11,848 bases of DNA from Caldisericota bacterium. Its GTDB lineage: Bacteria; Caldisericota; Caldisericia; Cryosericales; Cryosericaceae. This document shows positions 1-6,923 of this stretch, in pieces; positions within the stretch are counted from its first letter, which is position 1; each line of letters starts with the position of its first letter. The stretch spans positions 1 through 11,848 of the forward strand of contig JAPLGI010000147.1 of the NCBI GenBank assembly GCA_026390245.1, read 5' to 3'. Both the position numbers and the translations under genes were made by a program. The notes under the pieces were generated by a model. That model had not been told where the DNA came from. It did no database searches and saw only the letters and a list, made by a program, of their open reading frames with translations.

Positions 1-6
1 GACAGA

Positions 7-1611
7 ATGGGAAAAGAAAGCAAGATCAGGCAGGAGCGTAAGGCGGGACTTGTCGAGAAGCCGGGGTCCCATCACAAGGACCGGTTTCCCATCGTCATGC
101 GAGTCATCGCCATCGTGCTCGTGGTTGCAATTGCTACATGGGGATCGTTCTTTGCAATCAAGAGCACCACCGGGACCATAGCGTATCAGGTCGGCACCGA
201 GAAAGTCCTTCAATCCGACATTACTGCAGGCGTTCAGAACTATATCGATATGTACAAGCAGTACGGAATGGACCTGACCACTGCGGAAAATGCCGCCACA
301 CTCAAGTCCGTTCGCCAGAACGTCATCGACACTTCGATCGAGCAGGAACTGTTCATCCAATACGCCAAGTCCAAGAACATGAAGATCGATGACGCAAAGT
401 TGAAAACCGCTCTCGACACGGAAGTCGACAATGCCGTCGCACAGTCCCAGCAGCAGTTTGGAACGGACACTCAGGGATTCACTGACGCCGTCATTGCAAA
501 GTACGGCTCGATGGACAAGTTCAAAGCCACGGTGCGCACCCAGATTCAGCCGTATGTCGAACGGCAGCAGCTTGCCGACGCGGTGACCGCGGAGATCAAC
601 TCAAGTGTCTCTGTTTCCGACGCAGATCTACGGACATACTTCACCTCTGAGGGACGTGTCAATGCCGACCATCTCCTCATCATGCTAGACACTGAGAAGG
701 ATTCTGCCTCGACCATTGCCGCGAAGAAGAAGGTGGCCCAGACTGTCTATGACGAGGTTGTGAAACAGAAGGCCGAAAACGCCACGTTCGATTTTGCCAA
801 ATACGCGCAGGAGAAGGCGGCCGAGCTCAACAACAAGACTGCCGGATATGCTCGCTATGAGACGCTCGGCTTCTTCACCAAAGGCCAAATGGTCAAGGAA
901 TTCGAGACGGCCGCCTTTGCGGCAAAGTCAGGCGACATCGTTGGACCCGTCCAGACCGAGTTTGGCTTTCATATCATTGACAAGATTGCCGAAGAGCCTG
1001 TCAGCGCAATCTACGATACGGCTGAGACCGTGAAAGCGGCACATATCGTCCTCGGCTTCGGAACCGGAGACCAGACGACCGGCGCAGCAGCTGCCACCAC
1101 GCTTGCAAGCAAGGTGTATGCGGAGCTCCAGAAGGGCCTCTCGTTCAAGACTGCGATCACAAAATACTCTACGGATACTGACGCCAAGACGGGAGGAATC
1201 CTGGACTACTTCTCGAGCGTGGGCGATGCAACCCGCTTCGAGCAGCTCAAGGGTCTCAAAACCGGCCAGTACACCAAGCCCTTTGTCGACGGTTCTTCGT
1301 ACGAGATTGTCCAGCTCCTGGACCGAAAACCATTCGCGAAGTCGAACCTGAGTGACAAGGCAACGTACGACAAAGTGAAGACTGCTCTCGAAGACGAGCG
1401 CAAGGCCGATGCGAAGACCGCACTCGTGACCAAGCTCAAGTCGCAGTTTCCCGTCCGCGAAGGTCGGTGGTCGCGTATCACCAAGTGGTACGCCCGCGGT
1501 CCTGGCAAGGTGCTCGGAGCAATTGGACAGTGGATCGTCAAGGCTACGGGCAAGGGAACGACCACAACTCCGCCGGCGACGGACGTGCCAGCCACTCCAT
1601 CAGCTCAGTAG
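7..1611 (+). CDS. membrane-anchored parvulin-type peptidylprolyl isomerase (SurA/PrsA-like foldase), two PPIC-like domains
   Basis: Probable extracytoplasmic foldase that catalyses cis-trans isomerisation of prolyl bonds in exported proteins. The 534-residue product has a basic, polar N-terminus (1-28), one hydrophobic segment (about 29-51) with no lipobox cysteine, and a SurA-N-like helical region (about 55-215). The first parvulin domain (about 218-328) starts with ADHLLI and ends in the typical FGFHII motif with FFTKGQMVKEFE between. The second (about 342-440) starts with AAHIVL and is more divergent. Uncleaved anchoring with the domains outside the membrane is inferred, unlike the lipid anchor of PrsA. 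The tail (about 485-515) is basic with spaced tryptophans, possibly amphipathic, and ends in a Thr/Pro-rich stretch. The start at 7 gives a sensible N-in topology, but only 6 bases lie upstream, so an earlier start cannot be excluded. The next gene begins 2 bp after the stop. The family call is firm; activity of the second domain is uncertain. Confidence 0.88.
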   Translation: MGKESKIRQERKAGLVEKPGSHHKDRFPIVMRVIAIVLVVAIATWGSFFAIKSTTGTIAYQVGTEKVLQSDITAGVQNYIDMYKQYGMDLTTAENAATLKSVRQNVIDTSIEQELFIQYAKSKNMKIDDAKLKTALDTEVDNAVAQSQQQFGTDTQGFTDAVIAKYGSMDKFKATVRTQIQPYVERQQLADAVTAEINSSVSVSDADLRTYFTSEGRVNADHLLIMLDTEKDSASTIAAKKKVAQTVYDEVVKQKAENATFDFAKYAQEKAAELNNKTAGYARYETLGFFTKGQMVKEFETAAFAAKSGDIVGPVQTEFGFHIIDKIAEEPVSAIYDTAETVKAAHIVLGFGTGDQTTGAAAATTLASKVYAELQKGLSFKTAITKYSTDTDAKTGGILDYFSSVGDATRFEQLKGLKTGQYTKPFVDGSSYEIVQLLDRKPFAKSNLSDKATYDKVKTALEDERKADAKTALVTKLKSQFPVREGRWSRITKWYARGPGKVLGAIGQWIVKATGKGTTTTPPATDVPATPSAQ

Positions 1612-1613
1612 CG

Positions 1614-2453
1614 ATGCTCGCGAAAGGCCCGGTTCAACCTTCGACAACGCCCACAATGCCGACGCGCCTTCAGGCGCGTCGGGCGGTCTTCATCGCTGTG
1701 GTTTCACTTCTGCTGCTCACCCTCGCAGCAGCAATTGTTGGGGTCCCCGTAACTCGCTCTCGCGACGTCGCCTTCTATGTCAATGGCAGTCCTGTCACTG
1801 AGGAACATGTCTCGGCAATGATTGTCGACCTTCCGTTCGATGCGACCAGCGAGTTCTACAATACGCGAGTCGATATTGCGAATCCGTCAGACCCAAAGAC
1901 ACAGTATCTTGTTGCCGGGTTGAAGAAAGCCGCCATTGAGCGGCTCGTTGTCATGCACGCGCAATCCGAGGAGTCCCTGCGGCTCGGAGTCGTGTTGAGT
2001 CCGTCGGCCGTCGACGCGGCCGTCGAGGCCTATGTCAGGGATCACGCCTTGCCCGGCGAGACAGCCGAGATCCAGAGGCTCAGATCCCCCGACATGCGCT
2101 CGTACATCCAGCTCTGGGCTACGTCCAAAGCCTATGAAGAAAGCCTGAAAACAAACGCGGCGGTCTCGCCGGACGAGATCCGGGAGTACTTCGCCACATG
2201 GGGCTGGAACTACACGGACGCGGCAGGACGCCAGCTCACGTTCGAGCAGGCAGAAACGCGCCTGGCAGTGGATGCCCTGGCTAACAAGAAATTCCAGTTG
2301 ATCCTGCAGAATCGGGCACAGTTTCTGAAGAAGGAGATTACTGCTGTGAACGGCGATACGCGTCACAAACAGTTCATGAGGTGGTGGGACATCATGTTTG
2401 GCATTCAGGTCCCCGACTCGCTTCAACCCCTGGAGGTCGACACAGGCTCGTGA
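1614..2453 (+). CDS. SurA-N-like membrane protein lacking a PPIase domain
   Basis: A 279-residue protein with a basic N-terminus, one hydrophobic segment (about 24-44) and an extracytoplasmic domain. The stretch after the membrane segment (VAFYVNGSPVTEEHV, residues 52-66) and VSPDEIREYF (184-193) resemble SurA/PrsA N-terminal chaperone domains. Where the parvulin domain would normally sit, the protein runs straight into a helical end (LTFEQAETRL, 208-217, onward), as in the C-terminal part of such chaperones. It therefore probably binds clients without isomerising prolines; this is inference. The start at 1614 is 2 bp after the foldase stop, which suggests coupled translation. An in-frame ATG at 1656 gives a shorter protein (265 residues) with the same membrane segment. 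Neither start has a clear Shine-Dalgarno sequence. A perfect hairpin covers 1659-1682. The gene could be a diverged duplicate of its upstream neighbour. Confidence 0.78.
   Translation: MLAKGPVQPSTTPTMPTRLQARRAVFIAVVSLLLLTLAAAIVGVPVTRSRDVAFYVNGSPVTEEHVSAMIVDLPFDATSEFYNTRVDIANPSDPKTQYLVAGLKKAAIERLVVMHAQSEESLRLGVVLSPSAVDAAVEAYVRDHALPGETAEIQRLRSPDMRSYIQLWATSKAYEESLKTNAAVSPDEIREYFATWGWNYTDAAGRQLTFEQAETRLAVDALANKKFQLILQNRAQFLKKEITAVNGDTRHKQFMRWWDIMFGIQVPDSLQPLEVDTGS
1659..1682. repeat. perfect 10-bp inverted repeat with TTCA loop near the start of the second gene
   Basis: Ten bases ending in GACGCGCC (1659-1668) are followed by a TTCA loop and their exact reverse complement (1673-1682). The stem is almost pure G+C, so a very stable RNA hairpin is expected. 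It lies 48 bp after the first gene's stop and covers codons 16 to 23 of the second gene as called from 1614, or codons 2 to 9 if that gene starts at 1656. No uninterrupted T-run follows (the next bases are GGCGGTCTTC), so it is not a textbook intrinsic terminator. It could tune expression of the second gene relative to the first, or simply be GC-rich coding sequence. Confidence 0.6.
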
Positions 2454-4126
2454 CACACCTAAGAAGAGAGGCTCAGGCTGGCCCTGCCGCCGCCGAGAAC
2501 ACCAGGAATGCCAGTCCAAAGACGAACCATCCTCCTCGCAGCAGACGCTCCAGGACGGATAGCCGGCAGAACAGCCCTCAGGCTGAGCCTGCGTTGACGA
2601 AGTACAACGAACTGCTTCAGGACATCCAGGACGAAACCAGCTACTTCTTTCCTGTTGATGCGGTAAGTGCAGGAACACAGAGATACCTTTATCATCTGGG
2701 CGACTTTTCGGCACCAAACGCCGCCCAGATGCTGCAATTCCTTGACGACAAGCGCGAGGTGCTTGCGCGACTCGAACAGGGAAAGCTCAGCAACAGTGAG
2801 CGCCGGTCAGCGCTTATCCTCCGTCCCTACATGGACAGCCTGTCCACCATGATCAAAGGCGGATACTTCGGGGACACTCTCTGGCAGCTGCGCAACGCTC
2901 GGCGGGCCCTGTATCAGGTGCTGTATCTGACAGAGATCCCCATGTACGTCCGCGGCAAGGCGCTCGTTCGCCGGCTCGAAGAGTTCTCGACACCCCCGAC
3001 CGCGCCTGCTGAACAGATTCAGCTGCGTTCTGGCTCCCACCAGGAATTGGCTCTTGAAGAATTCCACATCATCGGCCAGTATCTCCACTTCGCCGAAGAC
3101 AGGGCCAGCCGCTTTGATGACAAGCAGGCTATTGCGGAGCGTATCGTCAAGGCGCGCCAGTACATGAACAGACTGGAATCCCACCTGGCAAACTCCACCA
3201 GTACTGGCGACTCCACGCGTGATCCAGTACTCTCCGTTCTCCTGCCTTCGCTTGACGAAACAGGCATCAGGGAAGCTCAGGAGCACCTGGAGCACGAAAC
3301 AGAAGCATTGATGCGCCAATTGAATGAGACAGCCACCCAGGTCGACGCTTCAAGAACCACCGGTGACGTCGTAAGAGATGCCCTTGAGACTTCGCTTGCA
3401 AGGCATCTGGATCAGGCGACCATCGACAACTGGATGAAAAATGACTACTCCCGCCTGCACTCCTTCTTCCCTGGCTACAAGCTGAAGTCCGTACCAGTGC
3501 TGGGGGACGGACTCGCGGTTCGTGCACCCTACGATGCTCCAGAAGCGGTCGCCCTCAAGGGCGCGGCGCTCGATCGTCGGCAGACCGTCTGTCCCATATC
3601 GTCTTTCCGTCGCTGGCTCTCACCCGAAATCGCCCTCATGATGACGTACTTCCCCGGCAGGGCCTACATCCAGACCGCGATCAGCACTTGGGACCCGGGT
3701 CTCGCGTTTCATGTCCAGCGAGAGGTATTTGTCAGTGCACTTTCCCTGTTCGAGATTCAGAACATCTCCACCCTCGATGGCATGCTGACACCCCAGAACA
3801 GCCTGCTTGCGACGCTTCAGCTCCTCATGGAGAATGCTGCGGCAGCCCTCGACATCGAGATCCTTCAGAACAGGCTGTCTCATCATGATTCGCGCTCGTT
3901 CCTCCAGGAACGCCTCCCATTGCTGCCTCCCGACCTTGTCACCTCGTTCTCCTCGATCGCTACCTTCGAGTACGGCGTCTCTCTCGCCCGATTCATGTTT
4001 CGCATGCACTTCCGGGAGATGAGGAGAGTCTCCCGAACCAGCAACAAGAAAGTCTCATGGGCCTCGTTCTATCAGAGTATCTTCGAGCAGGGGACCTTTG
4101 ACCCCGCCCAACTCAAGAATTCATGA
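2450..4126 (+). CDS. uncharacterised protein, mostly helical, in operon with deoxynucleoside kinase
   Basis: I do not recognise the family. With the GTG start at 2450 the protein has 558 residues. The first 48 or so are basic and low in complexity, rich in Arg, Pro, Ser and Asn, and look disordered. The remainder is dense in charged, helix-forming sequence with few glycines and shows no signal peptide, clear membrane segment, P-loop or metal-binding motif. The best-ordered part may be the C-terminal half, around MMTYFPGRAYIQTAISTWD (397-415) and GVSLARFMFRMHFREMRR (509-526). The GTG overlaps the upstream stop as GTGA, and GGAGGT sits 12 bp upstream (2432-2437). An in-frame ATG at 2381 would overlap the previous gene by 73 bp and is less likely. 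A TTG near 2594, where structured sequence begins, is another option. The stop overlaps the kinase start (ATGA). Probably cytosolic; function unknown. Confidence 0.72.
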   Translation: MTHLRREAQAGPAAAENTRNASPKTNHPPRSRRSRTDSRQNSPQAEPALTKYNELLQDIQDETSYFFPVDAVSAGTQRYLYHLGDFSAPNAAQMLQFLDDKREVLARLEQGKLSNSERRSALILRPYMDSLSTMIKGGYFGDTLWQLRNARRALYQVLYLTEIPMYVRGKALVRRLEEFSTPPTAPAEQIQLRSGSHQELALEEFHIIGQYLHFAEDRASRFDDKQAIAERIVKARQYMNRLESHLANSTSTGDSTRDPVLSVLLPSLDETGIREAQEHLEHETEALMRQLNETATQVDASRTTGDVVRDALETSLARHLDQATIDNWMKNDYSRLHSFFPGYKLKSVPVLGDGLAVRAPYDAPEAVALKGAALDRRQTVCPISSFRRWLSPEIALMMTYFPGRAYIQTAISTWDPGLAFHVQREVFVSALSLFEIQNISTLDGMLTPQNSLLATLQLLMENAAAALDIEILQNRLSHHDSRSFLQERLPLLPPDLVTSFSSIATFEYGVSLARFMFRMHFREMRRVSRTSNKKVSWASFYQSIFEQGTFDPAQLKNS

Positions 4127-4806
4127 GCGGTGAGCCCCAGCCCGGGACGGGTGGAACCGTCCATCCTCTGTTCCTCGCTATCGCGGGCAATATCGGTGTA
4201 GGAAAGTCAACGCTGACCCGTCATCTGGCTGACAAGTGGGGACTTGCTCTGCTCCCTGAGCCAGTGAAGCAGAACCCCTTCCTCAAGCTGTACTACGCAG
4301 ACCCCAAGCGCTGGGGGATACAGTCACAACTTTTCTTCCTGACGCAGCGCGTGAGGCTCTTCAAGGAAGCCGGCTCTCTGAACTGCGCAAAGATTGTCGA
4401 CCGCACTCTGTATGAAGATGCCGAGATATTCGCCCGTACGGCCCTGCCCCGCGTCGAGTACCAGGTCTTCCTCCAGCTCTACGAGTACCTCCTGGAGAAC
4501 CTCCCTGTGCCCGACCTTGTCGTCTACCTCCGTGCGTCCACAGGAACGCTTTCGCGGCGAATACAATCGCGGGGCCGTTCGTTTGAGAAGTCCCTGCCCA
4601 CGTCCTACCTTCGAAAACTCAACAACCGCTACGATGCATGGGCTGGTTCATTTCGGCGCGTCCCGATCATCACCATCGACACGGACGATCTTGATCTGTT
4701 CAGCCTCTTCGGCGAGTATGAGAGAGTCACTGACCGCATTGCTGAAGCGCTTCTGCAGAAAGGACTGACATGGCAGCACACGACTACGATACTCAAGCGT
4801 TCCTGA
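4123..4806 (+). CDS. deoxynucleoside kinase (dGK/dAK/dCK family)
   Basis: Cytosolic salvage enzyme that transfers the ATP gamma-phosphate to the 5'-OH of a deoxynucleoside. The 227 residues match the usual family length. Visible motifs are the P-loop GNIGVGKST (22-30), the LLPEPVKQNPFL segment (43-54) with the Glu expected to contact the sugar 5'-OH, the DRTLYEDAEIFA motif (93-104, usually DRS/T-Y-E-D), YLRAS (135-139), and the LID-like arginine cluster RRIQSRGRSFEKS (145-157). Which base it prefers cannot be read from sequence; the NPF and DRTLYEDAEIFA segments look closest to bacterial deoxyguanosine/deoxyadenosine kinases. The ATG overlaps the previous stop (ATGA) and has no good Shine-Dalgarno sequence, which fits translational coupling. 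The 3' end overlaps the next gene by 37 bp. Thymidylate kinase two genes downstream is consistent with an operon that supplies deoxynucleotides. Confidence 0.92.
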   Translation: MSGEPQPGTGGTVHPLFLAIAGNIGVGKSTLTRHLADKWGLALLPEPVKQNPFLKLYYADPKRWGIQSQLFFLTQRVRLFKEAGSLNCAKIVDRTLYEDAEIFARTALPRVEYQVFLQLYEYLLENLPVPDLVVYLRASTGTLSRRIQSRGRSFEKSLPTSYLRKLNNRYDAWAGSFRRVPIITIDTDDLDLFSLFGEYERVTDRIAEALLQKGLTWQHTTTILKRS

Positions 4807-6302
4807 GCATCCTGCCCGAACCGCTACAGCAGTCGCTCGAGCGGATCAACCGATTTGACGATCTCGTCGAGGTCGTTCTCGATCTGGGGCGTGTCCCCGA
4901 GGCCCGGTTTGAGTTCGACTTCGTTCCTCTCAGCGAGAACAAGGTCACGAGAGGCGACATCGACTCAATCGTTCGAAAGGTTGGGGAATTTGATCGTGAC
5001 AACCGCGCTGGAATCGAACAAACGCTGCATCGAATTTCCGCCATTCGTAACAGGCACAACGACGTGGTTGGTCTTACGTGCCGGGTTGGACGTGCTCTCT
5101 ATGGAAAAATCGAGATCATTGAGGACCTGGTCAAGAGAGGATCGAGCATCCTGATACTGGGGAGACCGGGTATCGGCAAGACGACGTTGCTGCGCGAGGC
5201 CTCCCGTTACATCAGTGATACCCTGAAGAAGCGCGTGATCATTGTAGATACCAGCAATGAGATCGGGGGAGATGGCGATGTTCCTCATCCCGGCGTCGGG
5301 TCTTCCCGCCGTATGCAGGTTCCGTTGAACAAGGAACAGCATGACATCATGATTGAGGCCGTAGAGAACCACAATCCGGAAGTCATCGTCATAGATGAGA
5401 TCGGCCGTATCGAAGAGGCACAGGCATGTCGGACGATCGCAGAGCGAGGCGTCGAGCTCATTGGAACGGCGCATGGCAACGACCTGGGCAACCTGATCAC
5501 CAATCCCACCCTGATCGATCTGCTTGGAGGCATTCAGACGGTTACGCTGAGTGACGAAGAAGCGCAGCGACGCGGAACGCAGAAGAGCGTGCTCGAACGC
5601 AAGTCTGCCCCTACGTTTGACGTCCTGGTGGAACTTCGTGAACGTGACGTTCTGGCAGTGTATCGCAACCTGGCAGACGTTGTTGACAGAGTGCTCCGGG
5701 GCTTCGATGTGCAACCCGAGATACGCAAGAGAACGGGCGGAAAAGAGTTCGTGATCGAGCCTCCGCAGCAAGACGGGGCTCCCGTTCATGAAGTGGGCAA
5801 CGAGCAGCTATGGACGCAGGATTCCAGTATCAGACTCTACATCCAGGGTGTCAGCCAAAGCTACATCGAGAGGGCTTCCCACAGTCTGCACACCGACGTA
5901 CGGGTCACGCAGACAATGGATGACGCGGACATCGTACTGCTTAGCGACACACTCGCAGCCAAGAAGCCGTTTCTCGTGGAACGGGCCGAGGCCCTTGGAC
6001 TGCCGCTGTACACGACCACCAAGAACAGCCTCGCAGCGATCAAGGACCTGCTGAGACGCATCCATGCAATGTCCATAGACAAGGAGCAGTATGCTTCCTG
6101 GGTTCGCCTCATGCGTGAAGCGGCCGTCTCGTCGACCTCGCGTGAATTGCCCTATTGCGACGCCTTCGAGCGGCGAATGCAGCACAGGTTGGCAGAACGA
6201 CTGGGACTCTTCAGCGAAAGCGAAGGCGTCGAGCCATTCCGGCGCGTCGTCGTATATTCTCCGCAGATGAAGCCGAAACAGGGTCCCCCGGGAGCAGCGT
6301 GA
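4770..6302 (+). CDS. AAA ATPase with C-terminal R3H domain (Ycf45/SpoIIIAA-like)
   Basis: A 510-residue cytosolic ATPase of the family found as Ycf45 in cyanobacteria and plastids and related to sporulation ATPase SpoIIIAA. After an N-terminal helical domain (about 1-115) come Walker A GRPGIGKTT (131-139) and Walker B VIVIDEIG (205-212), with a conserved TSNEIGGDGD stretch (161-170), GTAHGND (232-238) and the family-typical ERKSAPTFDV (276-285). A linker and a second alpha/beta region follow. The C-terminus is an R3H single-stranded nucleic-acid-binding domain: R468 and H472 form the RxxxH core, and SEGVEPFRRVVVYSP (484-498) resembles the end of the Jag R3H domain. An RNA or ssDNA remodelling role is inferred; the family's function is poorly defined. 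The start at 4770 has AAAGGA nearby and lies inside the kinase gene. The stop overlaps the tmk ATG by one base (TGATG). Confidence 0.9.
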   Translation: MAAHDYDTQAFLSILPEPLQQSLERINRFDDLVEVVLDLGRVPEARFEFDFVPLSENKVTRGDIDSIVRKVGEFDRDNRAGIEQTLHRISAIRNRHNDVVGLTCRVGRALYGKIEIIEDLVKRGSSILILGRPGIGKTTLLREASRYISDTLKKRVIIVDTSNEIGGDGDVPHPGVGSSRRMQVPLNKEQHDIMIEAVENHNPEVIVIDEIGRIEEAQACRTIAERGVELIGTAHGNDLGNLITNPTLIDLLGGIQTVTLSDEEAQRRGTQKSVLERKSAPTFDVLVELRERDVLAVYRNLADVVDRVLRGFDVQPEIRKRTGGKEFVIEPPQQDGAPVHEVGNEQLWTQDSSIRLYIQGVSQSYIERASHSLHTDVRVTQTMDDADIVLLSDTLAAKKPFLVERAEALGLPLYTTTKNSLAAIKDLLRRIHAMSIDKEQYASWVRLMREAAVSSTSRELPYCDAFERRMQHRLAERLGLFSESEGVEPFRRVVVYSPQMKPKQGPPGAA

Positions 6303-6910
6303 TGCGACGCAACTTTTTCCTCACCTTCGAGGGGATCGATGGATGCGGCAAAAGCACGCAGGCTGAACGGCTCAAGCAGGCTCTGATGGACCGGCACTTC
6401 TCCGTCACGCACACGTTTGAGCCAGGAGGGACGGCGCTCGGACGGAAGCTCCGAACCATTCTTGTGCATGACGAACTCAACATGTCCCTGTTCTCCGAAG
6501 TCCTGCTCTTTGCAGCAGATCGCAGACAGGACATCGATGAGGTGATCAATCCTGCGCTGCAGCGTGGTGATGTCGTCATCGGGGAGAGGTTTGCGGATTC
6601 GTCTGTCGCCTATCAGGGGGTTGCAGGGAACGTCGGCCAAGAACGAGTGGAGCGGCTGATGGATATTGTCACTTCAGGCCTGGTCCCGGACCTGACACTG
6701 CTTCTGGACATTGATCCGCGCATTTCACTAGCACGAAAGACCGACCTCGACCGGATCGAGCAGCGAGGAACACTCCTTGACACCGTGCGCCACGCCTTTC
6801 TGGATATGGCTGCAAAACAGCCGGAACGGTGGGTGGTGATCGACGCGGCCCGCTCTGTAGATGAAGTCTTCAGCGATGTATTGGAGGAAGTACTGCAACG
6901 ACTCGAGTAA
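6302..6910 (+). CDS. tmk: thymidylate kinase (dTMP kinase)
   Basis: Phosphorylates dTMP to dTDP with ATP, an essential step of dTTP synthesis. The 202-residue product has the family's usual size. It shows the P-loop GIDGCGKST (11-19), TFEPGGT (38-44), GERFADSSVAYQG (94-106) and the LID segment ARKTDLDRIEQRG (144-156). There is no arginine in the P-loop and the LID is basic, as in bacterial type II enzymes. The usual DR(Y/F) motif appears as E-R-F at 95-97, a conservative change. The start at 6302 is chosen because GGGAG lies at 6290-6294 with 7 bases of spacing, because the protein then begins right at the first beta strand (RRNFFLTFEG), and because it forms a TGATG junction with the ATPase stop. 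A longer in-frame extension upstream overlaps the ATPase gene and is not family-like. It sits with a deoxynucleoside kinase in one operon. Confidence 0.96.
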   Translation: MRRNFFLTFEGIDGCGKSTQAERLKQALMDRHFSVTHTFEPGGTALGRKLRTILVHDELNMSLFSEVLLFAADRRQDIDEVINPALQRGDVVIGERFADSSVAYQGVAGNVGQERVERLMDIVTSGLVPDLTLLLDIDPRISLARKTDLDRIEQRGTLLDTVRHAFLDMAAKQPERWVVIDAARSVDEVFSDVLEEVLQRLE

Positions 6911-6917
6911 GGGAGGT
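6911..6917 (+). promoter_or_regulatory. strong ribosome binding site (GGGAGGT) of the PEGA gene
   Basis: GGGAGGT lies directly after the tmk stop. Its GGAGG core is 7 bases before the ATG at 6924, which decides the start of the PEGA gene against the in-frame upstream ATG at 6861. It is one of the two clearest Shine-Dalgarno sequences in the window, so this gene is probably translated independently of tmk. Confidence 0.85.
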
Positions 6918-6923
6918 ACGACC

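Noticed and set aside
1467..1613. Longer N-terminus for the second gene, starting inside the first
   Set aside because: It would overlap the foldase gene by 145 bp and put about 50 low-complexity residues before a normal basic N-terminus and membrane segment.
1659..1690. Hairpin as an intrinsic terminator after the foldase
   Set aside because: No T-run follows and it lies within the next open reading frame, so it is reported only as an inverted repeat.
1887..2717. 276-codon open frame on the minus strand across the second and third genes
   Set aside because: It spans a junction of two plus-strand genes with coupled stop-start signals, and its Cys/Arg/Ser-rich translation looks like out-of-frame sequence.
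2450..4126. Assignment of the unknown protein to a helical peptidase family
   Set aside because: No HExxH or other metal-binding motif and no catalytic signature is visible, so the resemblance is only in helical composition.
4965..5789. 274-codon open frame on the minus strand opposite the R3H ATPase
   Set aside because: It mirrors a clear ATPase gene with Walker and R3H motifs, its product has no recognisable motif, and long antisense frames are expected in GC-rich coding sequence.
6155..6301. Longer N-terminus for thymidylate kinase
   Set aside because: It overlaps the R3H domain coding region, is Arg-rich and unlike the family, and the start at 6302 has a good ribosome binding site.
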